From the NCBI GenBank assembly GCA_963691705.1, contig OY829545.1, forward strand, positions 34,769,475-34,833,474: DNA of 64,000 nucleotides, read 5' to 3'. The notes below the pieces were generated by a model. The model saw nothing but the letters and a program-made list of their open reading frames with translations. It was not told the DNA's origin and ran no database searches. Each line of letters opens with the position of its first letter. Position 1 is the stretch's first letter. Both the position numbers and the translations under genes were made by a program. The stretch comes from Viola odorata. Lineage: Eukaryota > Streptophyta > Magnoliopsida > Malpighiales > Violaceae. This document shows, piece by piece, positions 25,985 to 36,662 of this stretch.

Positions 25985-27829
25985 CAGCCCAATGGAAAAT
26001 GAAATGCTCACTTGGCAAGTCACACTAATGGAGCTCTCATCATTGAACCAATTTAGCACATAAGGGTAAGGGTGCTTCAAGGTAGACAACCCCAAAGAGT
26101 GGACAAGTAGCTCACTTGCCACATCGGCGCAACTACCGTTATCAACTAGGATGGAGATAACTAAACCGTGTGCAATGCCGCGGGTGAGAAATAGGTTGTC
26201 CTGTTGTTCAAGATCCTTATCACGCACCTTGGCATGGATGCTTAAATTCCTCCTCACTACCAAACACTTAGGAACTTCCACACGGGCATACTCATCATCA
26301 TCTACCTCACTCGAGGCAGCTACACTCTCGGTTACCAATACTTGAGTACCCTCAAATTCCTCATCATCCCTCACCGCCTCACCATTCTCTTGGATAATCA
26401 TTACCCTCCTATTAGGGCATTCAGCCCTTACATGTCCTTTCCCCCCACATTTAAAGCATGTAATATTCCTCTTAGGGGCTCTAGGGTTAGGGTCGGTGTT
26501 TAGGGGTTGTTTTCGTACTGAAGTCGAGGTCGGGTTGGTGTTTGGGAAGGTGTATAGCTTGGGTGGGGGTGTGGGTTGTGTGGACTCTTGGCTGACTTTA
26601 GGAAGGAGGGTAGGTGCGTTCCAATTAGACTTATAAAAAGAGGAAGAAGTGAAAGGAGTTTTAGGTTTAGCAATTACGTGGTGTTCAATCTTGAGGGCAA
26701 GATGGAACATATCCTTTAAAGTGTCATAAGCGTGAAAATCCAACTGGTAAGAGATCTCCTTATGTAGTCCTCCCAAGAAATGAGCCATTGTGGCTTCATC
26801 ACCCTCGTGCACATCCGCGCGCATCAAACACGTGCACATTTCGTGGTAGAAGTCACTCACTGTCCGTAGTCCTTGTGTCAATTTTTGGAGGAGTTGGTGC
26901 AGGTCACGGAGATAGTAGTAAGGTACAAACCAGTGCCTCATCTTATATTTCAACTCATCCAAAGTCTCCACCGAGGGCAGCCTATCAATTTGCCGATTCA
27001 CCACAAGCCCATCCCACTAATGGATGGCCATTCCCGTGAATTCTTGGATTATGAGTAATTGTAGCACCCAAAGACGCGCTCTACCTTGCTCTCCCAATCA
27101 AAGTATGAATCGGGGTCATCTTTACCCTCAAAAATTGGCATTGATAATTTAATACTAGAGAGGTTGCTATCCACTCTCTCCTTTTGCTGCCTACGGTCGC
27201 CGTGTTTATATGGCTCATCATAGGCAAAGCGCCTAGCCTCGTGAGCATGCTCATAGTGTAGGGGACGAGGTTGTCTCGGTCGGTTCCGGATGGTTAAAGG
27301 TATTTGGTGCCGAAGGGGAGGGACATAGGCGTTGGCTTGGTGTAAGGGTATGTCAAGGTGGGCATTTGTTATGTGTGTTGGATGGCACGACTGTCTAGGG
27401 TTTAGGTATGGTCCGTGGCTTTGGAAAGGGGGGTAGGAGCGGCTACGGCATTGCACACGCCTCAAAGTGTGGCTTTGCCGTGGGGGTAAATCAAATTGCT
27501 CCTCTTCATCACTAAGGTCCGTGTGAGCCTGCACACCTTCGAGGTTGTCATATAGGGGTGGGGCAGCATACAAATTAGCGTTGCATGGGTCATTTGGTCC
27601 AGTTCTTTGGTGGTAGTGTGGTTGTTTGGGTAGGGGTGGGTGGAAGTGTATGTGTGGCTGGTTTCGGGGTCAATTGGGCGAGAGTATCCAAAATAGCCTT
27701 GTTGGTGTGCTCTTGGTTATCCCATCGGCGTTGCAAATCAGCCATTTGGACCATGAGGCTGGCCATGGCTGGATTGAGGGTGGAAGACTCCTCGGACCCA
27801 TCTCTCTTAGGAGAATTATCATTAGCCAT
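25985..27829 (-). pseudogene. Gag, zinc knuckle and partial protease of third CRM-like element
   Basis: Three pieces on the minus strand. 27829-27590 starts MANDNSPKRDGSEESSTLNP, the gag N-terminal signature. 27573-27049 holds the Pro/Arg-rich linker and MPIFEGKDDPDSYFDWE. 27004-25985 holds the core end, an intact CCHC knuckle CFKCGGKGHVRAEC and the protease with VDNGSCADVAS. A small deletion and stops near 27050 (CYNYS-stop) and 27016 separate the pieces. The protease is cut after SISFSIG at about 25985, where the Tat-type fragment begins. It is one of the better preserved gag genes in the window but would not give a complete polyprotein. Confidence 0.85.
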
Positions 27830-29202
27830 AACTAACGTACCTGCAAAAGTTACAAATACAATTTATACAGAAAAAGTTAGTCACTCCCTCACGTGTTTGG
27901 GCTCTCGTGTTTCGCACAATCACTCTAATATGCTCACTAACTCACCCACTCTTATCTCCAACACAAACCAAGTAATTAAGCTTAACACAAGACTCTAAGA
28001 CTCAAAGCAGTACAAGGAGTGCAAAGAAAACAAGATTAGAAGGAAAGGTAGAGAAGGCCGAATTGATGTTCAAGGATTTAATGAGTTGAGCACCAATGAC
28101 CTAGAGTAGAAAGATGTAGGAAACAAGGCACGAAAACTCAAGACACAAAAAGGAAAAGGCTAGCTCAAAGGAAAACTCAAGAAGAAAAGGAAACAAGCGA
28201 AAATGAAAATGCAAAATGAATGTCAAACTTATGTTCTTCCCACAATGACACTTTAAAAATAGATGTAATTCACTTCAATTGCATACACACAAGTAGTCTC
28301 TTTCTTTTGACTCAATTGTTTCTCTTCTTTTTCTTTTTCTTTTTTAAAAGTAGGAACTTGATCACTTTTTTTTTTGTTTTGTTCTTTCTTTTAGTTCCTT
28401 TCTCTTTTCTTTTTTGTTTTTGCAATAAGTGAAGAGAGCTCACTTGTATGACATGTATTCTTAAAAAAAGAAGTGAAAGACAAGTAATTTTACAAAAGAA
28501 AAATTTATCACTAAATGCCAAAAGTGTGATGTGGCAAGTCAAATTGATGTGTCAAGTTTTGTGTGGATGACAACGCAAGTGATGTGGCAAGTGATGTGGT
28601 TGTGTATGACAAGCAAGATGTGTGTAAAGATGAAGCCTTAGGGCTGGCTAAGTGAGGCAAAGAAGATTGGTGAGCAAGCTGAAATGCTTGGCTCACAATG
28701 AAAGTAAATACTTAGCTCACAAAGGGGTTGATGTGGCCGGCTAGGATAAGAACCCAAAAATGATGGTAACGAGCTAACCAACAAGCAAGTCCACATGGCT
28801 CTCATGGCTCATCATAAGAATCTCCAATCACAACAATTAATCACACTTAAGAAGAAGAAACTTCAGTCACTTAGATGCTCAAAAATACAAAACTATTTCA
28901 GCAATTGTGTTTCTTCAAAATCAGCACACTAGAAGACAAAAAATGTCAAGAACACAAAAGTTTCAAATGAGGATTAATTGAATCCTATAGTAGGAAACAA
29001 TGTTTAATCCATGGAAATGAAGTATGAAGGTGTTTGAACTGTGGAAACACGATGAAAAGGAGTTTGTGCAACTTAGTGGAATAGTGACAAAAATGTAGAA
29101 AAATAGAACAAATTTCAACCGTGGAAATGGTGAAGGAGAGGTTTTGCAACCATAGAAATGAGTTTACCAACCTAGAAGACAGCTTGGAGCTCCATTGCCA
29201 CT
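27830..29202 (-). other. Leader of third CRM-like element
   Basis: About 1.37 kb, no supported gene. Minus-strand landmarks: acceptor CTTTTGCAG|GTACG at 27838-27848, GACTAAC near 27880, CACGTGAGGGAGTG near 27890, donor-like GGGTGAGTTAG near 27944-27955, T-rich plus-strand tracts at 28318-28420, and the conserved catgagagccatgtggact near 28793. A loose repeat of catggaaatg types lies at 28990-29160. The primer-type site AGTGGCAATGGAGCTCC (29187-29203) is a diverged copy of the TGGTAGCGGAGCT seen elsewhere. Confidence 0.6.
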
Positions 29203-29840
29203 TGATAACTTCTCGGCTACTCTTGAAGGATGAAACCGTGATGTTCTTGGAGGAAGGATCTAGTCTCCTTTGAGAGGTTGTAAACTCTCGGTTTAATAGT
29301 GTTTAGATGGATATTTGTTGGTGTTTTAATGAAGTAATGCAGCGGTATTAGATGGATGAAGAATAGATATGATTTAAATGGAAACTTTATACGAACTTGT
29401 ATTCAAGCGATTACAAGGATCATCAACCGAAACTTTCCCTTAATTGATCAGTGATGATCAAGCCGAAAGGTGTTAGTTAATTGAAGAGAAGACCAGTTTT
29501 AAGAAACCTAAGGTAAAGCCAACTAATTGGTCTTGATGCAAATAACTCACTTAAAATCAAAGACAAGCTATAAAAGAGACTATCTCCTTCTATTTATAGC
29601 TTGGGAATTATTACAAGAAATAACCTTAAACTATCCTTCACTTAAGGCCTTGACCGCGGGCTTGAAGAGATGGGCTTGGAGAGCTAGCGCAAGGACTTCA
29701 TGGGATGCTAGGGTTGGCGCGCCTGGTGCGCGAATGTCTTCATGGTTTGTGAGGGTTTGCCATGGCGTTCCTCATGGCTTGCGCGGCCAACCAGTGAGGT
29801 CTTCACTTGGATAAGAATGAGAGCCCTCGTGCTCATATCA
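29203..29840 (-). repeat. 5' LTR of third CRM-like element
   Basis: 638 bases, plus-strand ends tgataacttctcgg and gctcatatca, followed by the target duplication GGGAG. A TATA-type CTATAAATAG is at about 29590-29600 on the minus strand. It lacks a 23-24 base stretch present in the partner LTR. Confidence 0.9.
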
Positions 29841-30561
29841 GGGAGGTTGAAATCAGTGAATGTATGGATGAAGCGAAGTGAAGATGAATGTAGAAGAAAG
29901 ATGATAGATGTTCTTGAATACAAGTAACTTACAACTATAACAAACCCTTCTAGCAACTAGACTAGACAACCTTGTTACAATAGATGCAAGGATCTCTAAC
30001 TCTAACTTGACCCTTCCAATAACTAGATTGGACAACATAAGGAAAAGAGTAGATTAAGATAAAACCCTAATTCTCACTTAAGGTGATGTGTTCTTGAAAG
30101 AAGGAGTAACCTCAACTAAATTCAAGACCCCCTTTAATCTGACCTATCTCTAGCTATTTATAATAGGTTTAGTTACAAGACAAAACCCTAAATTAGCCCA
30201 TAAATAAAAGCCTCATGTTTGCCTTATGACCTTGTGGCGTTATGCCGCTAAGAATGGACTGACTCTAGTGGTATGCCGCCAGCCTTAAAGTCTCAATTAA
30301 TTGTCCAATGTCGAACCTAACGGCATGCAGCCTAGATCCTAGCGGTATGCCGCCAGCACTTTGTCCCCTTGCTTCTTGCTGCACGCATGTGGGAATAAGG
30401 TGGTTCCAAGGGTTGTGCGCGAGCTTTCGTTGGCGTGGATGCACATAGACCATTGTTCTCGGGCCTCCATATTGTCCTCTTCCATTCGAAAGGTATTCAA
30501 GAGCAATGCTATTGTTCCCTTGCTTCTTAAAGTATAGCCTTGAGTATCCGAGCTCGTATCA
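29841..30561 (-). repeat. 3' LTR of second CRM-like element, main part
   Basis: Continues the LTR begun at 19244-19292 and matches 35925-36641. It contains four cggtatgccg-type motifs at 30233-30356. A TATA-type TATTATAAATAGC lies near 30169-30181 on the minus strand. The pol C-terminal frame runs in from the internal side to 30339. Confidence 0.85.
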
Positions 30562-30805
30562 TCTCCTTCCCCTTTGAGTGGATTCGTCCTCGAATCCATA
30601 CGCTCGTCCCAGCAAGTTCCTCCTCATCACCTACAAAGTATGGAGACAAGTCATTAATATTAAATGTGGGACTAATATTACCATAAGAAGAAGGGAGATC
30701 AAGGCAATAAGCGTTGCTATTAATCTTCTCCACAATGAGAAATGGACCATCTCCCCTTTGGCTAAGCTTTCCCTTCCGTTGGGTGGGAAAATGATTCTTT
30801 CTCAA
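30339..30805 (-). pseudogene. Integrase end and pol C-terminal tail over PPT and LTR, second element
   Basis: 30805-30600 carries the integrase end [18 protein letters not shown] and [20 protein letters not shown]. After a frame change near 30600, [18 protein letters not shown] is read over the purine tract CTCAAAGGGGAAGGAGATGA (about 30562-30580), and the frame continues 220 bases into the LTR. Relatives have Gln where this copy has Leu in GPFLIVEKI. This repeats the pol-into-LTR arrangement of 10717-11097. Confidence 0.75.
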
Positions 30806-30817
30806 GTGAAGCCAAAC

Positions 30818-31403
30818 TCATTCGCCCACTTGAAAGGATTTGATGTGGCGGCCCGAATTGCGCTTTTGCACCAACTTGGCATTTAAGGTCTCCATTCGAT
30901 CCTTAGCCTTGCCGTGTAACTTTTGCACCATTACTGCCTTGGCCTCGCCATCTAAGCTAGCACAATCACTCAAGGAAATAGGCAATAAATCTATGGTGGT
31001 GAGAGGATTAAACCCATACACAAGTTCAAAAAGAGAGAAACGAGTGGAAGAATGCATAGTGTTGAATCATAACACACAACATTGTCCATAAGGTTCTATT
31101 AACAACTTCAGTTTGGCCATCCTTTTGTGGATGACAAGGTGTATAGAACAAAATTTTTGTGCCATGTTTAGCCCACAACACATGCCAAAAATGACTAAGG
31201 AACTTGCTATCTCTATCACTAATAATTATCTTAGGCATACCATGTAACCTAAAAACTTCTTGAAAGAAAAGATTAGCAATGTGAGATGCATCATTGGTAG
31301 TGTGACATGGAATAAAGTGTGTCATTTTTGAAAATCTATCCACTACCACAAACAAAGAATCCTTGCCCCGTTTGGTGCGGGAAAGGCCAACAATAAAATC
31401 CAT
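30818..31403 (-). pseudogene. Integrase core of second CRM-like element
   Basis: [20 protein letters not shown] (first Asp), [15 protein letters not shown] (second Asp) and [10 protein letters not shown] (Glu) give the DDE triad. The frame changes near 31050 ([20 protein letters not shown] continues in another frame). The zinc-binding part is missing: upstream, at about 31480-31500, the sequence jumps from RT (GADGLKVD) directly to the middle of integrase, so the end of RT, all of RNase H and the N-terminus of integrase are deleted. Confidence 0.8.
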
Positions 31404-31514
31404 CGAAATGTCACACTAAGGATGAGATACAACGAGTAACGGCATGTAACTACCATGATCTAAACATTTAAACTTCGCACGTTCGCACCTTGTCAACCTT
31501 AAGACCGTCGGCAC

Positions 31515-32172
31515 CTACAATGAAAGCAAGAAAGTGCACCTCGGCCAAGCAAAACTCATATTTGGATAATTTAGCATAAAGTCGATTTTTGCAAAGGGTG
31601 AGCAAAACTTGACGCAAGTGCTCCATGTAGGTAAGTGAAGACTTACTCTACACCAAAATGTCATCAAAATAAACCACAACAAATTTCCATATAAAAGGCC
31701 TAAGGATATGGTTCCTAAGGCGCATGAAAGTGCTTGGTGCATTCGTGAGACCAAAAGGCATGACTAACCATTCATAAAGACCAAATTTAGTTTTGAAAGC
31801 GGTTTTCCATTAGTCACCATCATGCATCCTAATTTGATGATACCCACTAACTAAGTCAACTTTTGAGAAAATGGTAGCACTACTTAGTTCATCTAGCATA
31901 TCATCAAGTCGGGGAATGGGATGAGAATATTTTACCGTGATTTTGTTAATGGAACGGTAATCCATGCACATGCGCCAACTCCCGTCCTTCTTAGGCACCA
32001 AAATAACGGGTACGACACATGGGGAAAGGCTTTCCCGAATAGAACCCTTAGCTAGGAGAGAGTCAATTTGGTCTTGGAGCTCTTGTGTCTCCTTAGGGTT
32101 GCAACAGTAAGCCGACCTATTAGGAAGAGTGGAGCCAGGTAGGAAATCGATCCTATGCTCAATGCCACGCAC
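31515..32172 (-). pseudogene. Reverse transcriptase fragment of second CRM-like element
   Basis: [38 protein letters not shown], then a stop at GD-TAA-WKTA (about 31813). In the following frames [15 protein letters not shown] and an intact YFDDIL box are readable, with another stop right after (LV-TAG, about 31651). The catalytic Asp residues are present but the frame is broken several times. The 3' end is lost in the deletion at about 31490. Confidence 0.8.
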
Positions 32173-32211
32173 CGATGGAAGGCCATTAGGGATCTCCTCC
32201 GAAAAAACATC

Positions 32212-33290
32212 TCAGAAATCTTGCAAACAAAGGGAAACATCACTAGGTAGAGAGGGGTTAGTGTTAGAGGAAAATAAGCAATGTTCTTTAAAGCGAATGA
32301 TAATGCAAGGCTTTCTCAAAATCAAGGTATGTCTCACATCCTTGCCCTTAACATACAAACTCACTTTCTTATCCATTTTCACTCCTCTCAAGCACTCACT
32401 AGCTTGCTTACTTTTTTTAAGCCGTGTGTTTCCACTCGGCACGTGCTCTTTTTATCATGCATGTTCTTTTCCTCATGCACACAACTTACTTTTTTCACTC
32501 CACTCCACTCATGTTTCTTTTCAAGTGTAGAAGTGATCTCAAAGGTAGCACAAGCTTTTTCCAACTTAAGTTGGTCTTCATAGACTTCGTTAAGAGGTAG
32601 AGGTGGAATAAGAAACTTGTGGTCCATGTGCTCTAACTTGTAGGTATTGCAAAAACCATCATGAATGGCTTTCCGATCGAATTGCCACAGTCTACCCAAC
32701 AGAAGGTGACTAAAGTGCATAGGAGCTACATCACATAGTCTCTCATCAACATAATTACCAATAGCAAAAGGGATGAGGACTTGTTTGTGTACCTTAACCG
32801 AGCTCCCATCATTGAAACAGTTGAGGACATACGGGTGAGGGTGTTTGGAAGTGAGTAGGCCTAAGGAATGAATAAGAAGAGACCTAGCCACATCCGCACA
32901 ACTACCATTGTCCACAATCATAGAGATGACCATACGATTTGCAATGTCGCGTGTGTGGAAGAGGTTTTCACATTGCTCAAGTATCGTGTCATCTTCCTTT
33001 GCCTTGATGCTCAAACTTCTTCTTACAACAAGGCATTGGGGTACCTCAATATAATCATAATCATCCACCTCGTTGTCTACTTCATGACTATAAGTTGTGA
33101 GATCCTCTTGGCTTATACTCTCCTCTTCCTCATCCTCACTAAAAATTTCTCCACCCTCTCTTATCATGATCACCCTTCTATTAGGACATTCGGCCCTTAT
33201 GTGACCTTTGCCACCGCACTTGAAGCATTCAATGTTTCGTGAAAGTGTTCTAGGGTTAGTGTTAGTGTTTGGTGGTGGTTTGGTAGTCAT
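32212..33290 (-). pseudogene. Zinc knuckle, protease and spacer of second CRM-like element
   Basis: 33290-32388 holds the intact knuckle CFKCGGKGHIRAEC, an acidic linker, the protease with VDNGSCADVARSLL and LLLGRLWQFD (Pro to Leu in the usual GRPWQFD), and a Lys/Glu-rich spacer with HEEKNMHDKKSTC. 32442-32212 continues with the spacer VSLYVKGKDVRHTLI that precedes RT. Apart from the frame change near 32400 this piece is little damaged. Confidence 0.85.
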
Positions 33291-33482
33291 GGCCGGTTGT
33301 GGTTTAGGGTTCGGGTAGGTGTTTAGTTTGGAGGAAAAGGGGAGCTTTGTGGTGTCTTGGTTAAGTCTAGGTGTAGTAGAGGTAGAGTTCCTTGAAGGTT
33401 TGAAAGTAGAAGTAGAATTGTATGGTGTTTTCAGTTTAGTACTTACTTATTTCTCAATCTTCAAGGCTAAATTAAACATGTC

Positions 33483-34700
33483 TTACAAGGTATCATAATG
33501 GTGGAAGTCAAGCTGGTAGGAGATTTCCTTGTGTAGGCCGCCCATAAATTGTGCCATTGTTGCCTCCGCACTCTCATTCGTACTCGCCCGTATCAAATAA
33601 GTTAGCATCTCGTGATAGTAATCACTCACGCTACTCGGGCCTTGATACAAACAATGGAGGCGCTGGTACAATTCCCGGATGTAGTAGGGAGGCACAAACC
33701 TACGCCTCATCTCATACCTCAAGTCATCCCAAGTCGCAATAGACGGGCTGCTTTCAATTCTCTTCGTTAAACAAATACGATCCCACCATTGCATGGCCAA
33801 ACCTATGAACTCTACAATGGCTAACTTGACTTTTTTCATCTCAGAATAATTGTAACATGCAAACAGTCGATCCACCTTGTTCTCCCACTCATGGAATGCA
33901 TCCGGATCATCCTTACCCTCAAAGGTAGGAATGGACAGCTTGATACTTGAGAGATTTTGATCCACTCTCTCTTCATTGTACCGTCAACCTCTCCCCTCAA
34001 ATTGCTCCTCATAGTCAAAGCGTGGATCACCATTCGCATGCTCCTAGTGAGGAGGAGGTGGAGGTCTAGGTCTCTCAAAAGGTGGTGGAACATAAACATT
34101 GGCGTGGTGTAGAGGGACGGCTAGGTGATTAGCTAGTTGGTTTTGGGTGGGAAATTGTGGCTGTCTAGGGGGATGTGGTTGGGCTACGGGTTGGGGTTTT
34201 GTGGCGGTGGCTGTCTTGTATCATATTGGTGGGTGATATGTTGGGAAGCTTAGATGTGTGGTTGGCTAGGCTCTCGGTGAAAGCCCAAGCCATGACTGTC
34301 CACTACAAATTGGCCATGGCCGTGATCAAGCGTTCGAGGTGCGCTATGGTAAGAATGTGCGCCAAGGACCTCATCGTCTTGGCTATGGTGGCTTGTGGCT
34401 CTAGCTCCCTCCACGTGGTCACTCATGCGAGGCATGCCATAGTTATCTATGCTCGTAGGTTCATTTGGGTGTGTAATTTGGTGGTAATGTGTGGTGGGTA
34501 GGTAATGTGTGGCTGGTGGGTAATATGGGAGTGGGGGTGGCGGTGCGGTTACCCTTGCTGTCAAGGTGGCCATGGCAGCCATAAGGTCTTGCAATTGAGT
34601 TTTCATATCAGCCATGTTAACCATTAATGAAGCCATGGCTGGATTGAGAGTGGAGGACTCTTCCTAGCCAGCACCCGAAGGCATGTCTTGGTTAGACATA
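33483..34700 (-). pseudogene. Gag of second CRM-like element
   Basis: 33965-33483 is the gag core (LSIPTFEGKDDPDAFHEWE, AMQWWDRI, MGGLHKEISYQLDFHHYDTL). 34636-34250 has the N-terminal NPAMASLMVNMADMKTQL and the Pro/His/Thr-rich part. The expected start ATG is near 34698 (MSNQDMPSGAG followed by TAG), 12 bases after the putative splice acceptor TTTTGCAG|GTACC at 34709-34717. The linker at 33970-34250 contains several stops. It is homologous, about three quarters by eye, to the gag at 5265-7405. Confidence 0.8.
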
Positions 34701-35878
34701 GAGAAAGGTACCTGCAAAAAAAAAGACACAAACGCAAGTGATATTGATAAAAGGGTTAGTCCCTCCCTTACGTGTTTCACTCGTGTTTCAAACTACACTC
34801 TAATGCGCTTACCACCTTACCCTCTCAAACTCCTTATCAAAAACCCATACCTTAAGCAAGGATCGACACTAAGAGGCAAAGAAGGCACAAGGAACGGCAA
34901 TGAAAACTGAGGTTTGGAAAATCACTTTAGTGTTCAAACGACAAGTGCATGAAGTTTGATGACTAAACTGATTTAGAGTAGAAAGTAGAGTGGGAAACAA
35001 GAAGGAAAGACCAAGGACACAAAAGAAAGCTAGCTCAATTGAAAATGAAAAGAGAAAAGGAAAGGAATTTGCGACTGAAAGTTTGAATGAAAATGCAATC
35101 ACATCAAATGCACACTTAAAAATGATTCAAGTACACACACACTAATGTTTTAACAAACAATGGATCCTTGGCTTGTGACTCAATCAATTGCTATCCTTTA
35201 TATCTTTCTTTTTTTTATAGGAATACCGAAGCTAGCGGTATACCGCTAGGCATGGTTTTATTTTTGCATATTTCGCTCTTCTTTTTTTCATTGATTGAGT
35301 GCAAGAGTCTTCAAAGTGAAAAAAGTATGACAAATAGTGTGATGTGTGTGACGAGTAGTACAAGTGTAAAATCGTGTGACAAACAGTTCAAACCAAGATA
35401 TTTTGCACAAAACTTAAAGAGTAAGAAACAAGCAAAATATCTAGATATTTGTCATGAAGCTTCTAGGGCAAGCTTAGCCCAAAACTTGGCAGCTAAGCAA
35501 AGATGTGTGGTCAGCCTTGGTTGCAAGAAACAAGTGTGAACACAAACACAAAAGTGCTAGGTAATAGATGGCAATCAAGATCAATGCACCCTAAAATCGG
35601 CAAACCCTAAATTTTTTAGAATTTGCAATAATGAAATAAGATATGTATGAATGATTTCTATGAATGGATAATCAATTTCTATGGATGAAATATGATGGAA
35701 AATGATTTTTATGGATCGAAAAATAATTTCCACGAATGAAACTCAATTTCTATGGATAAAACTTGATTTCTATGGATAAAAATTAATTTCCATGGATTGA
35801 AAATTAATTTCTATGGAAGAAAAGAGATGAAATCAAAGGAAACCAACCTAGAAGGCAGCCAAGAGCTCCGCTACCACA
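34701..35878 (-). other. Leader of second CRM-like element
   Basis: About 1.2 kb without a gene. Minus-strand landmarks: acceptor at 34709-34717, GACTAACCC near 34757, ACGTAAGGGAGGG near 34768, donor-like GAGGGTAAGG near 34817. A perfect 18-base palindrome ctagcggtataccgctag lies at 35232-35249. A degenerate tandem of about eight units of type aatttctatggatgaaa lies at 35655-35822. The primer-type site TGTGGTAGCGGAGCTC (35863-35878) touches the LTR. Confidence 0.65.
35655..35822. repeat. Degenerate 18-25 base tandem repeat
   Basis: About eight units of type aatttctatggat with variable A-rich spacers, directly inside the leader next to the primer site. A looser version (catggaaatg types) occupies the same place in the third element's leader at 28990-29160 and near 47510-47580, so the position is conserved although the sequence drifts. 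Confidence 0.75.
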
Positions 35879-36641
35879 TGATAAGAGCTTGGTTCTTTTA
35901 GATGTTGGATCTAGCCTCCTTTGGCAGGTCGAAATCGGTGAATGTATGGATGAAGCGAAGTGAAGATGAATGCGGAAGAAAGATAATAAATAGATAGATG
36001 TTCTTGAATACAAGTAACTTACAACTATAACAAACCCTAATAAATAGATAGATGTCATAATAGATTCAAGGATTTCTAACTCTAACTTGACCCTTCCAAT
36101 AACTAGATTGGACAACCCAAGGAAAAGAGTAGATGAAGATAAAACCCTAATTCTCACTTAAGGTGATGTGTTCTTGAAAGAAGGAGTAACCTCAACTAAA
36201 TTCAAGACCCCCCTTAATCTGACCTATCTCTAGCTATTTATAATAGGTTTAGTTACAAGACAAAACCCTAAATTACCCCATAAACTAAAGCCTCCTATTT
36301 GCCTTGTGACCTTGTGGCGGTATGCCGCCAGGAATGGACTGACTCTAGCGGTATGCCGCCAGACTTAAAGTCCCAATTAATTTTCCAATGCCGAAGCTAA
36401 CGCCATACCGCCTGGATCCTGGCGGTATGCCACCCGCACTTTGTCCCCTTGCTTCTTGTTGCGCACGTGTGGGAATAAGGTGGTTCCAAGGGTTGTGCGC
36501 GAGCTTTCGTTGGCGTGGATGCACATAGACCATTGTTCCCGAGCCTCCATGCTGTCCTCTTCCATTCGAAAGGTCTTCAAGAGCAATGCTATTGTTCCTT
36601 TGCTTCTTAAAGCATAGCCTTGAGTATTCGAGCTCGTATCA
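35879..36641 (-). repeat. 5' LTR of second CRM-like element (shared with tandem partner)
   Basis: 763 bases; plus-strand start tgataagagcttgg, end gctcgtatca. Four cggtatgccg-type motifs at 36316-36434. On its right a purine tract (CAAAGGGGGAGGAGATGATA on the minus strand) belongs to another copy, so this LTR is also the 3' LTR of a tandem partner. Confidence 0.9.
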
Positions 36642-36662
36642 TCTCCTCCCCCTTTGAGTGGA
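36642..36662 (-). promoter_or_regulatory. Polypurine tract of the tandem partner
   Basis: Minus strand CACTCAAAGGGGGAGGAGA directly adjoins the LTR 35879-36641 on its right, which is the diagnostic position for a 3' LTR of a copy lying to the right. Confidence 0.75.

Larger units (their letters stand above)
20028..25985 (-). mobile_element. Tat-type 3' fragment (copy 1) with antisense ORF cassette
   Basis: The left border is an LTR end (plus strand tgataagattcgg at 20028). The LTR is 20028-20526 and is oriented on the minus strand, so the internal region extends to the right. Within it ORFs A, B, C, D and a second C-like gene run on the plus strand, antisense to the element. No gag or pol of this element is present: at about 25985 it abuts the protease of the third CRM-like element. 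A second, diverged copy of the same layout is at 52650-58121 in opposite orientation, with the LTR end cgaatcttatca conserved. Confidence 0.8.
19293..29840 (-). mobile_element. Third CRM-like element, inserted in the LTR of the second
   Basis: LTRs 19293-19953 (661 bases) and 29203-29840 (638 bases; the difference is mainly a 23-24 base stretch near 19781-19804 missing on the right). The target duplication GGGAG stands at 19288-19292 and 29841-29845, and removing the element restores a continuous LTR of the second family. Internally it keeps leader, gag, zinc knuckle and part of protease (29202-25985) and only about 75 bases at the 3' end; the rest of pol is replaced by a Tat-type fragment (20028-25985). 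Confidence 0.9.
19244..36641 (-). mobile_element. Second CRM-like element with nested insert in its 3' LTR
   Basis: Minus strand. 3' LTR: 19244-19292 continued at 29846-30561 (765 bases once the inserted element is removed); 5' LTR: 35879-36641 (763 bases), both starting tgataagagctt and ending gtatca on the plus strand. Internal: pol C-terminus, integrase, part of RT, protease, gag, leader. RNase H and the start of integrase are deleted. To the right of the 5' LTR there is not host DNA but another purine tract and pol remnant (36642-37150), so a tandem partner shared this LTR. Confidence 0.85.

Noticed and set aside
27590..27998. Plus-strand frame of 137 codons
   Set aside because: Complement of the gag start and leader of the third CRM-like element.
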